Positions 1 to 7,695 of a DNA stretch of 12,821 bases are shown piece after piece; the first letter of the stretch is position 1; each line of letters starts with the position of its first letter. The DNA is from Rhodocyclales bacterium. Lineage in GTDB: Bacteria; Pseudomonadota; Gammaproteobacteria; Burkholderiales; Rhodocyclaceae. A program made the position numbers and the translations under genes. Below the pieces are notes generated by a model. It did not search any database, was not told the origin of the DNA, and was given only the letters and a program-made list of their open reading frames with translations. The DNA lies in assembly GCA_021286885.1 (NCBI GenBank), contig JAJTBM010000050.1, forward strand, positions 1 through 12,821. The letters run 5' to 3'.

Positions 1-924
1 ACGCCCCGCCAACGGGTCACCCGTCCAGCGATTGTGCGCACCACACAAGCGCATGAAATCAGTCAGGGATTTGTACTCCCCCGACAACATGGAGAAGCGC
101 CGCTCGTACAGGCGGAACCCCTCCTGCAAACACCCCATGGCCAGCAGCATGTAGCCCGCGACCAACTGCCCACGCAATTGATCAGGCCGTTGCCGGAATC
201 GATCGAGGGACACCAGAGCTTCCGAAATCTCGAGACGTCGCAACTGCACAACGCCTTGCTGCAAGGCGGCATCAACTGCGCCCGGATTTTCAGCCAGCAC
301 GGCCTTATACATTGCCAGCGCCTGCTCATCCTCACCCGCACATTGCAATACCCAGGCCCAAGCCACTTTCAGCTCAGGCGTACGCATTCTTGATGCATAA
401 GACTCCAACCGTGCCCGCGCCGCCGTGGGGCCATCCTTTTCGAGCAGGGCATACAACAGCTCCAACATGGCGGGCTCGTACTCGGGTGCCAATAACAGGC
501 AACGCTCGAGATGCAACTCCGCCTCTTCTTGGGCATCCTCCACACGCGCCCAATACCCCAGATGGTAATGGGCCTGATAAAGATCAGGATCCAGCCTTAC
601 CGCCGCGTGCAAGTAAGCCAGGGCTTCCGCCTGTTGGCTGCGGAACGCCGGCGCATCACGTTCTGCATGGGCACGGGTATATAAAAAATGTCCGAGCAAC
701 GCATGTCCATCTGCATCTTGTGGCGCCCTGTCCAGCACCTCCCTGAAACAGCGCTCGGCCCCCGCCCAGTCACCCAATCTGGCACAGGATTGAGCTTGCG
801 CCTTGAGCGCAGCCACAGCAGCGGCATCTTCCGGGGCAGGCGGTTGCGACTTACTTTCCAGAGCTTCGGTCTGAACTTCCTGAACCTGTTTCCACAGGGC
901 AACAAGACGCTTGAACATGGTCAT
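1..924 (-). CDS. TPR-repeat protein, probable N-terminal part of a TPR-glycosyltransferase (partial at left edge)
   Basis: The reading frame is open for 308 codons from ATG 924 to the window edge with no stop, so the gene continues outside. A second in-frame ATG lies at 918. The protein starts MTMFKRLVALWKQVQEV and then shows a series of helical 34-residue TPR-like units, with signatures such as LGDWAGAERCFREVLDRAPQ, AYLHAAVRLDPDLYQAHYHLG and AEEAELHLERCLLLAPEYEP-type helices. The last visible residues include GFRLYERRF and, at the very edge, RWTGDPLAGR. In bacterial TPR proteins fused to a GT-B fold (O-GlcNAc-transferase/GT9-like), an LYExR block followed by a W-G-x-PL-G-R/K block precedes the glycosyltransferase domain, so I infer such a domain beyond the edge. 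There is no signal peptide. The gene starts 6 nt after the stop of the 99-aa gene, so the two probably share a transcript. The TPR assignment is firm; the glycosyltransferase part is inference. Confidence 0.8.
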   Translation of the reverse strand, partial: MTMFKRLVALWKQVQEVQTEALESKSQPPAPEDAAAVAALKAQAQSCARLGDWAGAERCFREVLDRAPQDADGHALLGHFLYTRAHAERDAPAFRSQQAEALAYLHAAVRLDPDLYQAHYHLGYWARVEDAQEEAELHLERCLLLAPEYEPAMLELLYALLEKDGPTAARARLESYASRMRTPELKVAWAWVLQCAGEDEQALAMYKAVLAENPGAVDAALQQGVVQLRRLEISEALVSLDRFRQRPDQLRGQLVAGYMLLAMGCLQEGFRLYERRFSMLSGEYKSLTDFMRLCGAHNRWTGDPLAGR

Positions 925-930
925 CCGATC

Positions 931-1230
931 TTAACGCAGGTAAAACAGCACTTCCTTGGTCAAGGTCCGCACGAACTCCACGTCGTAGCCTCGGCTCACC
1001 AAAGCCTGCTGGAATGTCTGACCAAATCGGGCTTTCTTGTAAATATTCAGCCCTGCTTTCGCAGCAAACTGCTTGGTCTGGGCAAACAGCACCTGAGTAG
1101 CCCGTTCTCGCCGCACCTGGCTCTGCTTGTTTTCTTTTCCAATTTCGGTCGCGGGATACACCCGGCCAAACTCTTCAGCCAAGCGTTCAGCCATTTGCTG
1201 GACTTCATTTGCATCGAACCAAGACAACAT
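931..1230 (-). CDS. conserved-looking hypothetical protein, 99 aa
   Basis: I do not recognise this family. The frame is open from 1272, but ATG 1230 is the better start: it has GGGAG 7 nt upstream, and a perfect TATAAT on the same strand lies about 45 nt upstream, which would leave the codons before 1230 largely in the leader. The product begins MLSWFDANEVQQMAERLAEEF and ends EFVRTLTKEVLFYLR. It is charged, mostly helical in appearance, Gln/Arg/Lys-rich in the middle (NKQSQVRRERATQVLFAQTK), and has no signal peptide, membrane segment or cysteines, so it should be cytosolic. It lies 6 nt before the TPR protein gene, so the two are likely co-transcribed. No function can be given. Confidence 0.75.
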   Translation of the reverse strand: MLSWFDANEVQQMAERLAEEFGRVYPATEIGKENKQSQVRRERATQVLFAQTKQFAAKAGLNIYKKARFGQTFQQALVSRGYDVEFVRTLTKEVLFYLR

Positions 1231-1274
1231 CGCGTATCTCCCATCAATATCGACTACCCGAAGGCGGGCCAAAG

Positions 1275-1280
1275 ATTATA
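1275..1280 (-). promoter_or_regulatory. -10 box (TATAAT) for the 99-aa/TPR gene pair
   Basis: On the minus strand, positions 1280 to 1275 read TATAAT, a perfect sigma-70 -10 hexamer. It stands about 45 nt before the chosen ATG at 1230, which would give a leader of roughly 35-40 nt. No good -35 hexamer lies 16-18 nt further upstream (the region reads GGCAAGGCAGG), so the promoter may be weak or activated. Confidence 0.45.
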
Positions 1281-1308
1281 AGGGCATCCATACATGCCTG
1301 CCTTGCCG

Positions 1309-1323
1309 CCTGGATAAACCAGG
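1309..1323. promoter_or_regulatory. Palindrome upstream of lutABC, candidate GntR/LldR-type operator
   Basis: CCTGG-ATAAA-CCAGG is a perfect 5-bp inverted repeat with a 5-nt centre. Its core TGGATAAACCA resembles the TGGTnnnACCA pattern bound by FadR-subfamily GntR regulators such as LldR/LutR, which commonly control L-lactate genes; one position differs. No regulator gene is in the window. It also lies between divergent promoters, so it could serve either side. Confidence 0.3.
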
Positions 1324-1333
1324 GTTTCCCCCC

Positions 1334-1362
1334 TTGCCCAACCCCCGCCCCGCGCCTAGCAT
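1334..1362 (+). promoter_or_regulatory. Weak candidate sigma-70 promoter for lutABC
   Basis: TTGCCC (1334-1339) and TAGCAT (1357-1362) are separated by 17 nt and would start transcription about 25 nt before the lutA ATG. Both boxes are imperfect and the region is C-rich, so this is only a candidate. The palindrome at 1309-1323 lies just upstream of the -35 box. Confidence 0.25.
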
Positions 1363-1393
1363 CCCGTCCTTCCCCCCCAGCCAAGGAAGCGCC

Positions 1394-2161
1394 ATGTCTG
1401 ATGCGCCCCGGGTCGGCCTGTTTGCGACCTGTCTGATGAATCTGTTCCGGCCCTCGGTGGGCTTTGCCAGCGTCAAGCTGCTGGAAGCCGCCGGGTGTCG
1501 GGTTGAAGTGCCCCTCGCCCAGACCTGCTGCGGTCAGCCGGCCTACAACAGCGGCGATTACGCAGCCGCCCAGGCCCTCGCCCGGCAGGTGGTGGAAGTG
1601 TTCGAGGGCTTTGATTACGTGGTGGGACCGTCCGGCTCCTGCATGTCCACCCTGCGCAATGACTACCCCCGCCTCCTGGCCGATGACCCCATCTGGGGCC
1701 CCCGCGCCCAGGCCCTGGCGGCGCGCAGCCATGAGCTGATCGCGTTTCTGGTGGATGTGCGCGGGGTGCAGGCGGTGGAAGCCGCCTACCCGGGCCGGGT
1801 GGCGCTGCATGATTCCTGCTCGGGCCTGCGCGGGCTGGGCATCAAACAGCAGCCGCGCCTGCTGCTGGACAGCGTGGATGGGCTCAAGCGCTGCGAACTG
1901 GCCGACCCGGAGGTGTGCTGCGGGTTTGGCGGCACCTTCTGCGTCAAGTACCCGCCCATCTCGGGCCGGCTGGCCGATGACAAGCTGGCCGACGTGGCCT
2001 CCAGCGGCGCCGACACCCTGGTGGGGGGCGACCTGGGTTGCCTGCTCCACCTGGCGGGCCGGCTCAAGCGTCAGGGCAGCCCGGTGAAGGTGCTGCACAC
2101 CGCCGAGATTCTGGCCCAGATGGGCGACACCCCGGGCATCGGGGATGGCCACGAGGACTGA
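1394..2161 (+). CDS. lutA: L-lactate oxidation protein LutA (YkgE-type, CCG-domain subunit)
   Basis: This is a 255-aa cytosolic protein of the LutA/YkgE family, which with LutB and LutC forms the iron-sulfur complex that oxidises L-lactate to pyruvate. It has two cysteine-rich CCG domains of the heterodisulfide-reductase subunit B/GlpC type. The first has CLMN near the N-terminus and CCGQPAYN (C45-C46); the second has HDSCSGLRGLG and CCGFGGTF (C175-C176). These cysteines would bind an Fe-S cluster. ATG 1394 is chosen because AAGGA lies about 6 nt upstream and the protein then begins MSDAPRVGLFATCL, as family members do. The longer open frame back to 1127 reads through the intergenic region and looks non-coding. 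It is the first gene of lutABC, 17 nt before lutB. Length is normal and all key motifs are present. Confidence 0.95.
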   Translation: MSDAPRVGLFATCLMNLFRPSVGFASVKLLEAAGCRVEVPLAQTCCGQPAYNSGDYAAAQALARQVVEVFEGFDYVVGPSGSCMSTLRNDYPRLLADDPIWGPRAQALAARSHELIAFLVDVRGVQAVEAAYPGRVALHDSCSGLRGLGIKQQPRLLLDSVDGLKRCELADPEVCCGFGGTFCVKYPPISGRLADDKLADVASSGADTLVGGDLGCLLHLAGRLKRQGSPVKVLHTAEILAQMGDTPGIGDGHED

Positions 2162-2178
2162 ACGCTGAGGACCGCACC

Positions 2179-3600
2179 ATGATCAACCAGAGCCTGAAAT
2201 TCAAGGACAAGGCCCGGGAAGCCCTGGCCGACCCCCACCTGCGAGTGGCCCTGGGCAAGGCCCGGGGCAGCTTTGTGAACAAGCGCGCCGAACTGGCCGC
2301 CGCCCTGCCCGAGTTCGAGCGCCTGCGGGATGAAGCGCGGGACGTGAAGAACCACGTACTCGAAAATCTGGATCACTACCTGGAGCGCTTCGCCAGCGCG
2401 GTCGAGGCCGCCGGGGGCCAGGTGCATTGGGCGAGCGACGCCGCCGAGGCCCGGGCGGTGATTCTGGGAATCTGCGAACGCGTCCAGGCCCGCACCATCA
2501 CCAAGGGCAAGTCCATGGTGTCGGAAGAGATCGACCTCAACGACGCCCTCGAAGCCCGGGGCTACACCGTGGTGGAAACCGATCTGGGCGAATACATCAT
2601 CCAGCTGGCCGGCGAACCGCCTTCCCACATCATCGCCCCGGCGGTGCACAAGACCAAGGATCAGGTCTCCGACCTGTTCCAGGCGGCCCACGGGGGCTCG
2701 CGCAAAACGACCGTGGCCGATCTGGTCACCGAGGCCCGGCTGGTGCTGCGCGACAAGTATTTCCGCTCCGACGTGGGGATCACCGGGGGCAATTTTCTGG
2801 TGGCGGAAACCGGCACCTCCATCATCGTCACCAACGAAGGCAACGGGGATCTGACCCAGACCCTCTCCCGGGTGCACATCGTCACCAGCGGCATCGAGCG
2901 CATCGTCCCCACCCTCGAAGACGTGAGCCTGTTCCTGCGCATTCTGGCGCGCAGCGCCACCGGCCAGGAAACCGAGACCTACACCACCCTCTCCACCGGC
3001 CCGCGCCGCCCCGGCGACCTGGACGGCCCCGAGGAATTCCACGTGGTGCTGGTGGACAACGGGCGCAGCCGGATGCTGGGCGGCCCCTTCCAGGACATGC
3101 TGCGCTGCATCCGCTGCGGGGCCTGCATGAACCACTGCCCGGTGTATGGTGCAGTGGGCGGCCACGCCTACGGCTGGGTCTATCCGGGGCCCATGGGCTC
3201 GGTGCTGACCCCCCTGTTCGAAGGCCTGGATGGCACCCGCGACCTGCCCAACGCCTGCACCCTCAACGGGCGCTGCCAGTCGGTCTGCCCGGTGCGCATC
3301 CCGCTCCCCGAGATGCTGCGCGAACTGCGCCACCAGCAGCACCAACAGGGCCTGATGCCACCGGCCCAGCGGCGCGGGCTGGGGGTGTGGCGCTTTGCCG
3401 CCGAACGCCCGGGCCTGTACCAGTTTGCCAACCGCCTCGCCGCCCGGGTGCTGAAGGGCCTGGGTGGGCGCGGCGGGCGCATCCGCACATTGCCCCTCGC
3501 CGGGGGCTGGACCGAGTTCCGCGACCTGCCCGCGCCCCAGGGCAAAACTTTCCTCGAACTGTGGCAGGCCCGCCCCCAAAAACCAGAGGAGCCCCGCTGA
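2179..3600 (+). CDS. lutB: L-lactate oxidation iron-sulfur protein LutB (YkgF-type)
   Basis: This 473-aa protein, the usual length for the family, is the large Fe-S subunit of the LutABC lactate-oxidising complex. Residues about 70-300 form the LUD (DUF162) domain, with typical stretches such as TITKGKSMVSEEI, PAVHKTKDQ and ETGTSIIVTNEGNG. A ferredoxin-like double-cluster region follows: CIRCGACMNHCPVY (C310, C313, C316, C320), then CTLNGRCQSVCPVRIPL (C360, C366, C370). In the second motif the usual Cys before Gly is Asn363, while an extra Cys is present at 360. A C-terminal LutB segment follows, ending RPQKPEEPR. ATG 2179 is preceded by GAGG about 8 nt upstream. It lies between lutA (17-nt gap) and lutC (4-nt gap), as expected of one operon. 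Confidence 0.95.
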   Translation: MINQSLKFKDKAREALADPHLRVALGKARGSFVNKRAELAAALPEFERLRDEARDVKNHVLENLDHYLERFASAVEAAGGQVHWASDAAEARAVILGICERVQARTITKGKSMVSEEIDLNDALEARGYTVVETDLGEYIIQLAGEPPSHIIAPAVHKTKDQVSDLFQAAHGGSRKTTVADLVTEARLVLRDKYFRSDVGITGGNFLVAETGTSIIVTNEGNGDLTQTLSRVHIVTSGIERIVPTLEDVSLFLRILARSATGQETETYTTLSTGPRRPGDLDGPEEFHVVLVDNGRSRMLGGPFQDMLRCIRCGACMNHCPVYGAVGGHAYGWVYPGPMGSVLTPLFEGLDGTRDLPNACTLNGRCQSVCPVRIPLPEMLRELRHQQHQQGLMPPAQRRGLGVWRFAAERPGLYQFANRLAARVLKGLGGRGGRIRTLPLAGGWTEFRDLPAPQGKTFLELWQARPQKPEEPR

Positions 3601-3604
3601 CACC

Positions 3605-4249
3605 ATGCCCCGCGAACAGATTCTTTCCCGCATCCGCCAGGCCCTGGGCCGGGACGCCCTGCCTCCCGAAGCCGCCGCCGCGCTGGATGCCCGCCGCCCG
3701 GCCCACACCCGGATCAGCTACTCCGACGATCTGGTGGAACGCTTCATCACCCGTTTCCAGAGCCGGGCCGGCACCGTCGCCCGGGTAGCCTGCCGCGCAG
3801 ATTTGCCCGCCGCCCTGGCCGCTTACCGGGCCGAACACGGGCTGCCCGCCCGGGCCGCCATTGCTGCCCCCCTGGCCGACCTGCCCTGGGGGCTGGAACA
3901 CCACCCGGGCCCCGCCGGGCAGGAAGAGGTGCTGGGCGTCACCGGCTGCCTGGCGGGCATCGCCGAGATGGGCAGCATTCTCACCGTGTCCGGCCCCGCG
4001 CACCCGACCACCCTCAACTTCGTGCCCGATTACCACGTGGTGGTGCTGCCCGCCGCCCACATCGTGCGCCACTATGAAGACGCCTGGGCCCTGCTGCGGG
4101 CGCGGCCCGGGGGCTTGCCCCGATGCACCAACATCATCTCCGGCCCGTCCCGCACCGGGGATGTGGAGCTGACCATCCAGCTCGGTGCCCACGGGCCGCG
4201 CCGGGTGCACGTCCTGCTGCTGGAGGCGCCCGAAAGCGCAGAGGGCTGA
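3605..4249 (+). CDS. lutC: L-lactate oxidation protein LutC (YkgG-type, LUD domain)
   Basis: This 214-aa protein is the third subunit of the LutABC system, a single LUD (DUF162) domain. It starts MPREQILSRIRQALGR, the common N-terminus of the family, has the middle motif GCLAGIAEMGSI, and ends with the diagnostic block NIISGPSRTGDVELTIQLGA followed by HGPRRVHVLLLE. No cysteine cluster is expected. ATG 3605 lies 4 nt after the lutB stop. The nearest purine-rich site (GAGGAG about 13 nt upstream, inside the end of lutB) is a little far, so translation may be coupled to lutB. It closes the operon; the next gene starts about 80 nt downstream. No lactate permease or lutR/lldR regulator is present nearby. 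Confidence 0.95.
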   Translation: MPREQILSRIRQALGRDALPPEAAAALDARRPAHTRISYSDDLVERFITRFQSRAGTVARVACRADLPAALAAYRAEHGLPARAAIAAPLADLPWGLEHHPGPAGQEEVLGVTGCLAGIAEMGSILTVSGPAHPTTLNFVPDYHVVVLPAAHIVRHYEDAWALLRARPGGLPRCTNIISGPSRTGDVELTIQLGAHGPRRVHVLLLEAPESAEG

Positions 4250-4328
4250 GACGGCCGGGCTCAATTTTCCGGGGTGGGTGCCGTAAGGGGGATATCGTCT
4301 CCCCGCCACCCTTGTGCACCCAGCCCCG

Positions 4329-5633
4329 ATGGAGTCCCAAACCCCACCCCCGGCCCAGGATTTTCTGGTGACGCCCGAGCAACTCTGCGTCGGGCTGTTT
4401 GTGCATATCGACCTGCCCTGGTTCAGTCACCCGTTCAGCTTCAACAGCTTCCAGATCCGCAGCCCGGACCAGATCGCCACCCTGCGCAAGCTGGGGGTGA
4501 AGCATTTCCGCTACGACCCGAGCCGCTCTGCGGCCCAGCCGGTGGTGCCTGCCGGCGAGAGCCTGCCGCCCGCCCCGCCGCCAGAACCCACCGGCGTCTC
4601 AGACCCGGTGCAGGAAGCCGCCCTCGCCCACAAGCGGGAGCGCATCGCCGACCTGGCCCAGCGCCGACGCCGGATGACGGAGGTCGAACAAGCCTTCCTC
4701 AAGTCAGCCGAGGTGATGCGCAACATCAACGGCCAGCTGTTTGCCCGCCCCAAGGAATGCCTGGAAGAAGCCAACGAACTGGTCAGCCAAGTGGCCATTG
4801 CCTTCCTCGATCAGCCGGAAATCTCCCTCCATGTGATGAGCGACCATTCGGGGCGGGAAGAAAACTACTACCACGGCCTCAACTGCTCCATCCTCTCCCT
4901 GATGCTGGCCCGGGAGCTGGGCATCAACCGGATCGACTGCCAGCTGATGGGCCTGGGCGCCCTGCTCCACGACATCGGGCTGGCCGACATCCCCGACCGG
5001 ATCGCCCGCGCACGCCATGAGCTGAGCACCCACGAACGCCGGCTGCGGGAAGCCCACTGCGAGTTCGGGGTGCGCCTGGCACGCCAGATCGCCCTACCCG
5101 AATCCATCCAGCGCATCATCATGCAGCACCACGAGATGGCCGACGGCACGGGCTATCCCGCCAAGTTGAAGGGCGCCCAGATGGATCGCCTGGCCCGGGT
5201 GGTGTCCCTGGTGAATTACTACGACAACCTGTGCAACCCCATCGACATCAACAAATCCCTCACCCCCCATGAGGCCTTGTCACTGATGTTTGCCCAGCGC
5301 CGGAGCAAGTTCGACGCCCAGGCCCTGCAGATCATGATCCGCTGCCTGGGGGTCTATCCGCCCGGCTCGGTGGTGCGCCTCTCGAATGACACGATTGCGC
5401 TGGTAGCCTCCATCAACCCGGCCAAACCCCTGCGCCCCTGGGTGACGGTGTTCGATCCGGGCGTCCCCAAGGACGAGGCAATCATGCTGGATCTGGAAAA
5501 AGAAACCGAGGTGAACATCACCAAGGCGCTACGCCCCAGCCAGCTCGCCCCCGAAGTGTATGAATACCTGAGCCCCCGCAAGCGGGTGAGCTACTACTTC
5601 GACCCCAACCCCCAGCAGGGCCGCAAGGCATGA
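4329..5633 (+). CDS. DUF3391/HD-GYP domain protein, putative cyclic-di-GMP phosphodiesterase
   Basis: This is a 434-aa soluble protein. Residues about 10-65 match the DUF3391 domain that often precedes HD-GYP (LCVGLFVHIDLPWFSHPF, then LRKLGVKHFRYDP). A Pro/Ala-rich linker and a charged helix follow, then the HD-GYP domain: HDIGLADIPDRI (H214, D215), the ERRLREAH segment, and HHEMADGTGYPAKLKG (H267, H268, GYP at 275-277). HD-GYP proteins normally hydrolyse cyclic-di-GMP to pGpG/GMP. In the late motif, where most members have aDvyDAL, this one reads VNYYDNLCNP, with Asn296 in the metal-ligand position. The rest of the HD-GYP signature is intact, so activity is plausible but not certain. ATG 4329 is chosen; GTG 4314 is possible, and neither has a good ribosome site. 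The stop overlaps the start of the histidine kinase gene. Confidence 0.85.
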   Translation: MESQTPPPAQDFLVTPEQLCVGLFVHIDLPWFSHPFSFNSFQIRSPDQIATLRKLGVKHFRYDPSRSAAQPVVPAGESLPPAPPPEPTGVSDPVQEAALAHKRERIADLAQRRRRMTEVEQAFLKSAEVMRNINGQLFARPKECLEEANELVSQVAIAFLDQPEISLHVMSDHSGREENYYHGLNCSILSLMLARELGINRIDCQLMGLGALLHDIGLADIPDRIARARHELSTHERRLREAHCEFGVRLARQIALPESIQRIIMQHHEMADGTGYPAKLKGAQMDRLARVVSLVNYYDNLCNPIDINKSLTPHEALSLMFAQRRSKFDAQALQIMIRCLGVYPPGSVVRLSNDTIALVASINPAKPLRPWVTVFDPGVPKDEAIMLDLEKETEVNITKALRPSQLAPEVYEYLSPRKRVSYYFDPNPQQGRKA

Positions 5634-7579
5634 TCCCCCGCCATCAGAACCTGCTCTTTCTGGCCAGCGAAGAAATCCTGCTGCTGCTGGACACCACCCA
5701 ACTGCGCATCCTGGCCGCCAGCCCTGCAGCCTGCTGCCAACTGGGGCGCCCGGAAGAGGCGCTGGTGGGCTTGGAAATCGGGGAGATCGAATGCGCGCTG
5801 GCCGATGTGTTCTTCTGGGAGGAAGTCCGCCAGCACGGCCTACCCGAGCCTCAGACCCTGGAAGGCCTGTATCGGCGCGGTGATGGCAGCCTGTTCCAGG
5901 CCCGCAAGACAGTCAGCGCCAGCCCCGAAGGCATTCTGGTGCGCGCCGTGAATGTGGAATCCCAAAAACGGGCCGAGGACGAACTGGCCCTGCTCACCTC
6001 CCGCTTGCAAGCCACCCTGGAAGCCACCGCCGATGGCATTCTGGTGCTGGACTGCCAGGGCCGCATCCTCAATCTGAACCGCCGCCTGGCACGCCTGTGG
6101 GAAATCCCCGAAGTGCTGCTTGGCGAACGACGAGACGGGGCCGTGCTGGGCCACATGGCCCGCCTGACCCGCCAGCCCGCCCGCCTGGAAAGCCTGTTGG
6201 GGGAACAGCTATGCTCCCGGGTCGATGGTTTCGAGAGCATCCCCCTGGCCGACGGACGCATTTTTGAAATCAGCGCCCGGCCCGCCCTGCGGGACGATCA
6301 TGTGATCGGACGGGTGTTCTGCATGACCGACGTGACCGAACGCCACCAGGCCGAGCAAGCCCTGATCGCCGCCCGGGACGCAGCCGACGCGGCCAACCGG
6401 GCCAAGAGCGACTTTCTCGCCATGATGTCCCACGAAATCCGCACCCCGATGAACGGCATCATCGGCATGGCCCAGTTGCTGGACCTCACCGAACACACCC
6501 CCGAGCAGCAGGAATACATCGCCACCATCCGCAGCAGCGGCGAGGCCCTGCTCGGGATCATCAACGACATTCTGGACTACTCCAAGATCGAAGCTCGCAA
6601 GCTCCACCTGGAGCACATCGGCTTCGATCTGCATGCCCTGGTCACCGATCTGGGGCGTCTATTCCAGCCCCGGGCCGATGAAAAATCCCTGCGTTTTCAA
6701 CTCGACATAGATCCGCAACTCCCCCGCATTCTGGTGGGCGACCCCACCCGACTGCGCCAGATTCTGGTCAACCTGCTGAGCAATGCCTTCAAGTTTACCG
6801 GCCAGGGCAGCGTGAGCCTGGGCCTGCGCCTGGAGTCGCGCCAGGGCCAGCGGGTTCGGCTTCAGGGCGAAGTGCGGGATAGCGGGATCGGCATCCCTCA
6901 GGCCAAGCAGCGCAGCATCTTCACGCCCTTTGAACAGGCCGACATGTCCACCACCCGCCGCTACGGGGGAACCGGGCTGGGCCTGGCCATCTGCCATTTG
7001 CTGTGCCGCATGATGCAAGGCCATATGGGACGGGATAGCGAGGAAGGGCGCGGCTCCCGCTTCTGGTTCATGGTGGAACTGGAAAGCGGCCTGGCCGAAG
7101 CACGCCGCGAAAGCCTGCCCGAGCGCCTGCTGCTGCGCCAGGAAACCCCCATCCTGGTGGTGGAAGACAACCCGGTGAACCGCACCGTGCTGGGGCGCCT
7201 GCTGGAGCGCTTTGGCGCCCGTAGCCCGGATTTTGCAGTGGACGGCCAAGAGGCCCTGGAGCGCTGCGCCCAGCATGCCTACGAGCTGGTCTTCATGGAC
7301 GCGCGCATGCCCCGTCTGGACGGCCTGGAGGCCACCCGCCAACTGCGCGCCCGGGGCTATCCGGCCTACATCATCGGGGTCAGCGCCGACGCCATGCACG
7401 AAGAACGGGACGAAGCCCTCGCCGCCGGGATGGACGATTACCTGGTGAAACCCGTGGTCCGGGAGGCCCTGGGCACCGCCATCGAACGTTGGCGCACCCT
7501 GCTCGCCGGCAGCACCCTGACCGAACGCCACCCGGGGCCGGAAACAACTCGAAGCACAAAACCCGACCCTACGCTCTGA
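5630..7579 (+). CDS. Hybrid sensor histidine kinase (PAS-PAS-HisKA-HATPase-receiver)
   Basis: This 649-aa protein has no membrane segment, so it senses an internal signal. A PAS-like region spans about residues 5-110 and a second PAS about 120-240 ([20 protein letters not shown] to [15 protein letters not shown]). A coiled-coil linker leads to the HisKA domain with [19 protein letters not shown] (phospho-accepting H268). The ATPase domain has [18 protein letters not shown] and [10 protein letters not shown]. The C-terminal receiver (about 505-620) has VVEDN (E512, D513), phospho-acceptor D557 in FMDARMP, S585 and K607. All catalytic residues are present. There is no HPt domain and no output domain, so phosphate must pass to another protein. 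The ATG overlaps the stop of the HD-GYP gene (ATGA), showing tight translational coupling and suggesting a shared pathway. The signal is unknown. Confidence 0.92.
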   Translation: MIPRHQNLLFLASEEILLLLDTTQLRILAASPAACCQLGRPEEALVGLEIGEIECALADVFFWEEVRQHGLPEPQTLEGLYRRGDGSLFQARKTVSASPEGILVRAVNVESQKRAEDELALLTSRLQATLEATADGILVLDCQGRILNLNRRLARLWEIPEVLLGERRDGAVLGHMARLTRQPARLESLLGEQLCSRVDGFESIPLADGRIFEISARPALRDDHVIGRVFCMTDVTERHQAEQALIAARDAADAANRAKSDFLAMMSHEIRTPMNGIIGMAQLLDLTEHTPEQQEYIATIRSSGEALLGIINDILDYSKIEARKLHLEHIGFDLHALVTDLGRLFQPRADEKSLRFQLDIDPQLPRILVGDPTRLRQILVNLLSNAFKFTGQGSVSLGLRLESRQGQRVRLQGEVRDSGIGIPQAKQRSIFTPFEQADMSTTRRYGGTGLGLAICHLLCRMMQGHMGRDSEEGRGSRFWFMVELESGLAEARRESLPERLLLRQETPILVVEDNPVNRTVLGRLLERFGARSPDFAVDGQEALERCAQHAYELVFMDARMPRLDGLEATRQLRARGYPAYIIGVSADAMHEERDEALAAGMDDYLVKPVVREALGTAIERWRTLLAGSTLTERHPGPETTRSTKPDPTL

Positions 7580-7584
7580 AACCT

Positions 7585-7629
7585 GTCCTCGGCACAGCCA
7601 GGCCCCGCGTTAAGGGAGGACGTTTGTTC
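7585..7629 (+). terminator. Weak candidate terminator after the histidine kinase gene
   Basis: GTCCTC (7585-7590) pairs with GAGGAC (7616-7621) and is followed by a short T-rich stretch (GTTTGTT). The loop is long (25 nt) and the T tract is broken, so this is a weak candidate. It sits directly after the kinase stop and before the small exported-protein gene. Confidence 0.2.
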
Positions 7630-7695
7630 CACCCATAACCATGACCATCACCCGAGCCCCCTCCGGTTCATCGGGGAGTCGAGGAGACCTGCATC

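Noticed and set aside
312..1281. Plus-strand open frames opposite the TPR and 99-aa genes
   Set aside because: The minus strand carries a continuous 308-codon TPR frame and a 99-aa gene with ribosome site and -10 box; the plus frames are compositionally odd.
1244..2152. 302-codon minus-strand frame opposite lutA
   Set aside because: Antisense shadow; lutA on the plus strand has both CCG motifs.
2071..3708. Long minus-strand open frame (545 codons) opposite lutB
   Set aside because: It mirrors the GC-rich codon pattern of lutB, is rich in Gly/Ala/His/Gln without domains, and lutB/lutA/lutC are clear family members with ribosome sites.
2427..3788. 453-codon plus-strand frame inside lutB
   Set aside because: Arg/Pro/Gly/His-rich low-complexity translation, typical of an off-frame shadow in high-GC DNA; no start signal.
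3263..4309. 348-codon minus-strand frame opposite lutB/lutC
   Set aside because: Antisense shadow of lutC and the end of lutB; no motifs.
4250..4328. GGGG/CCCC pairing around 4285-4306 as a riboswitch or terminator before the HD-GYP gene
   Set aside because: The stem is only 4 bp with mismatches and has no T tract; it does not match a known c-di-GMP riboswitch layout.
6659..7531. 290-codon minus-strand frame opposite the histidine kinase
   Set aside because: The kinase frame has all expected motifs; the opposite strand is Gly/Ala/His/Gln-rich with none.
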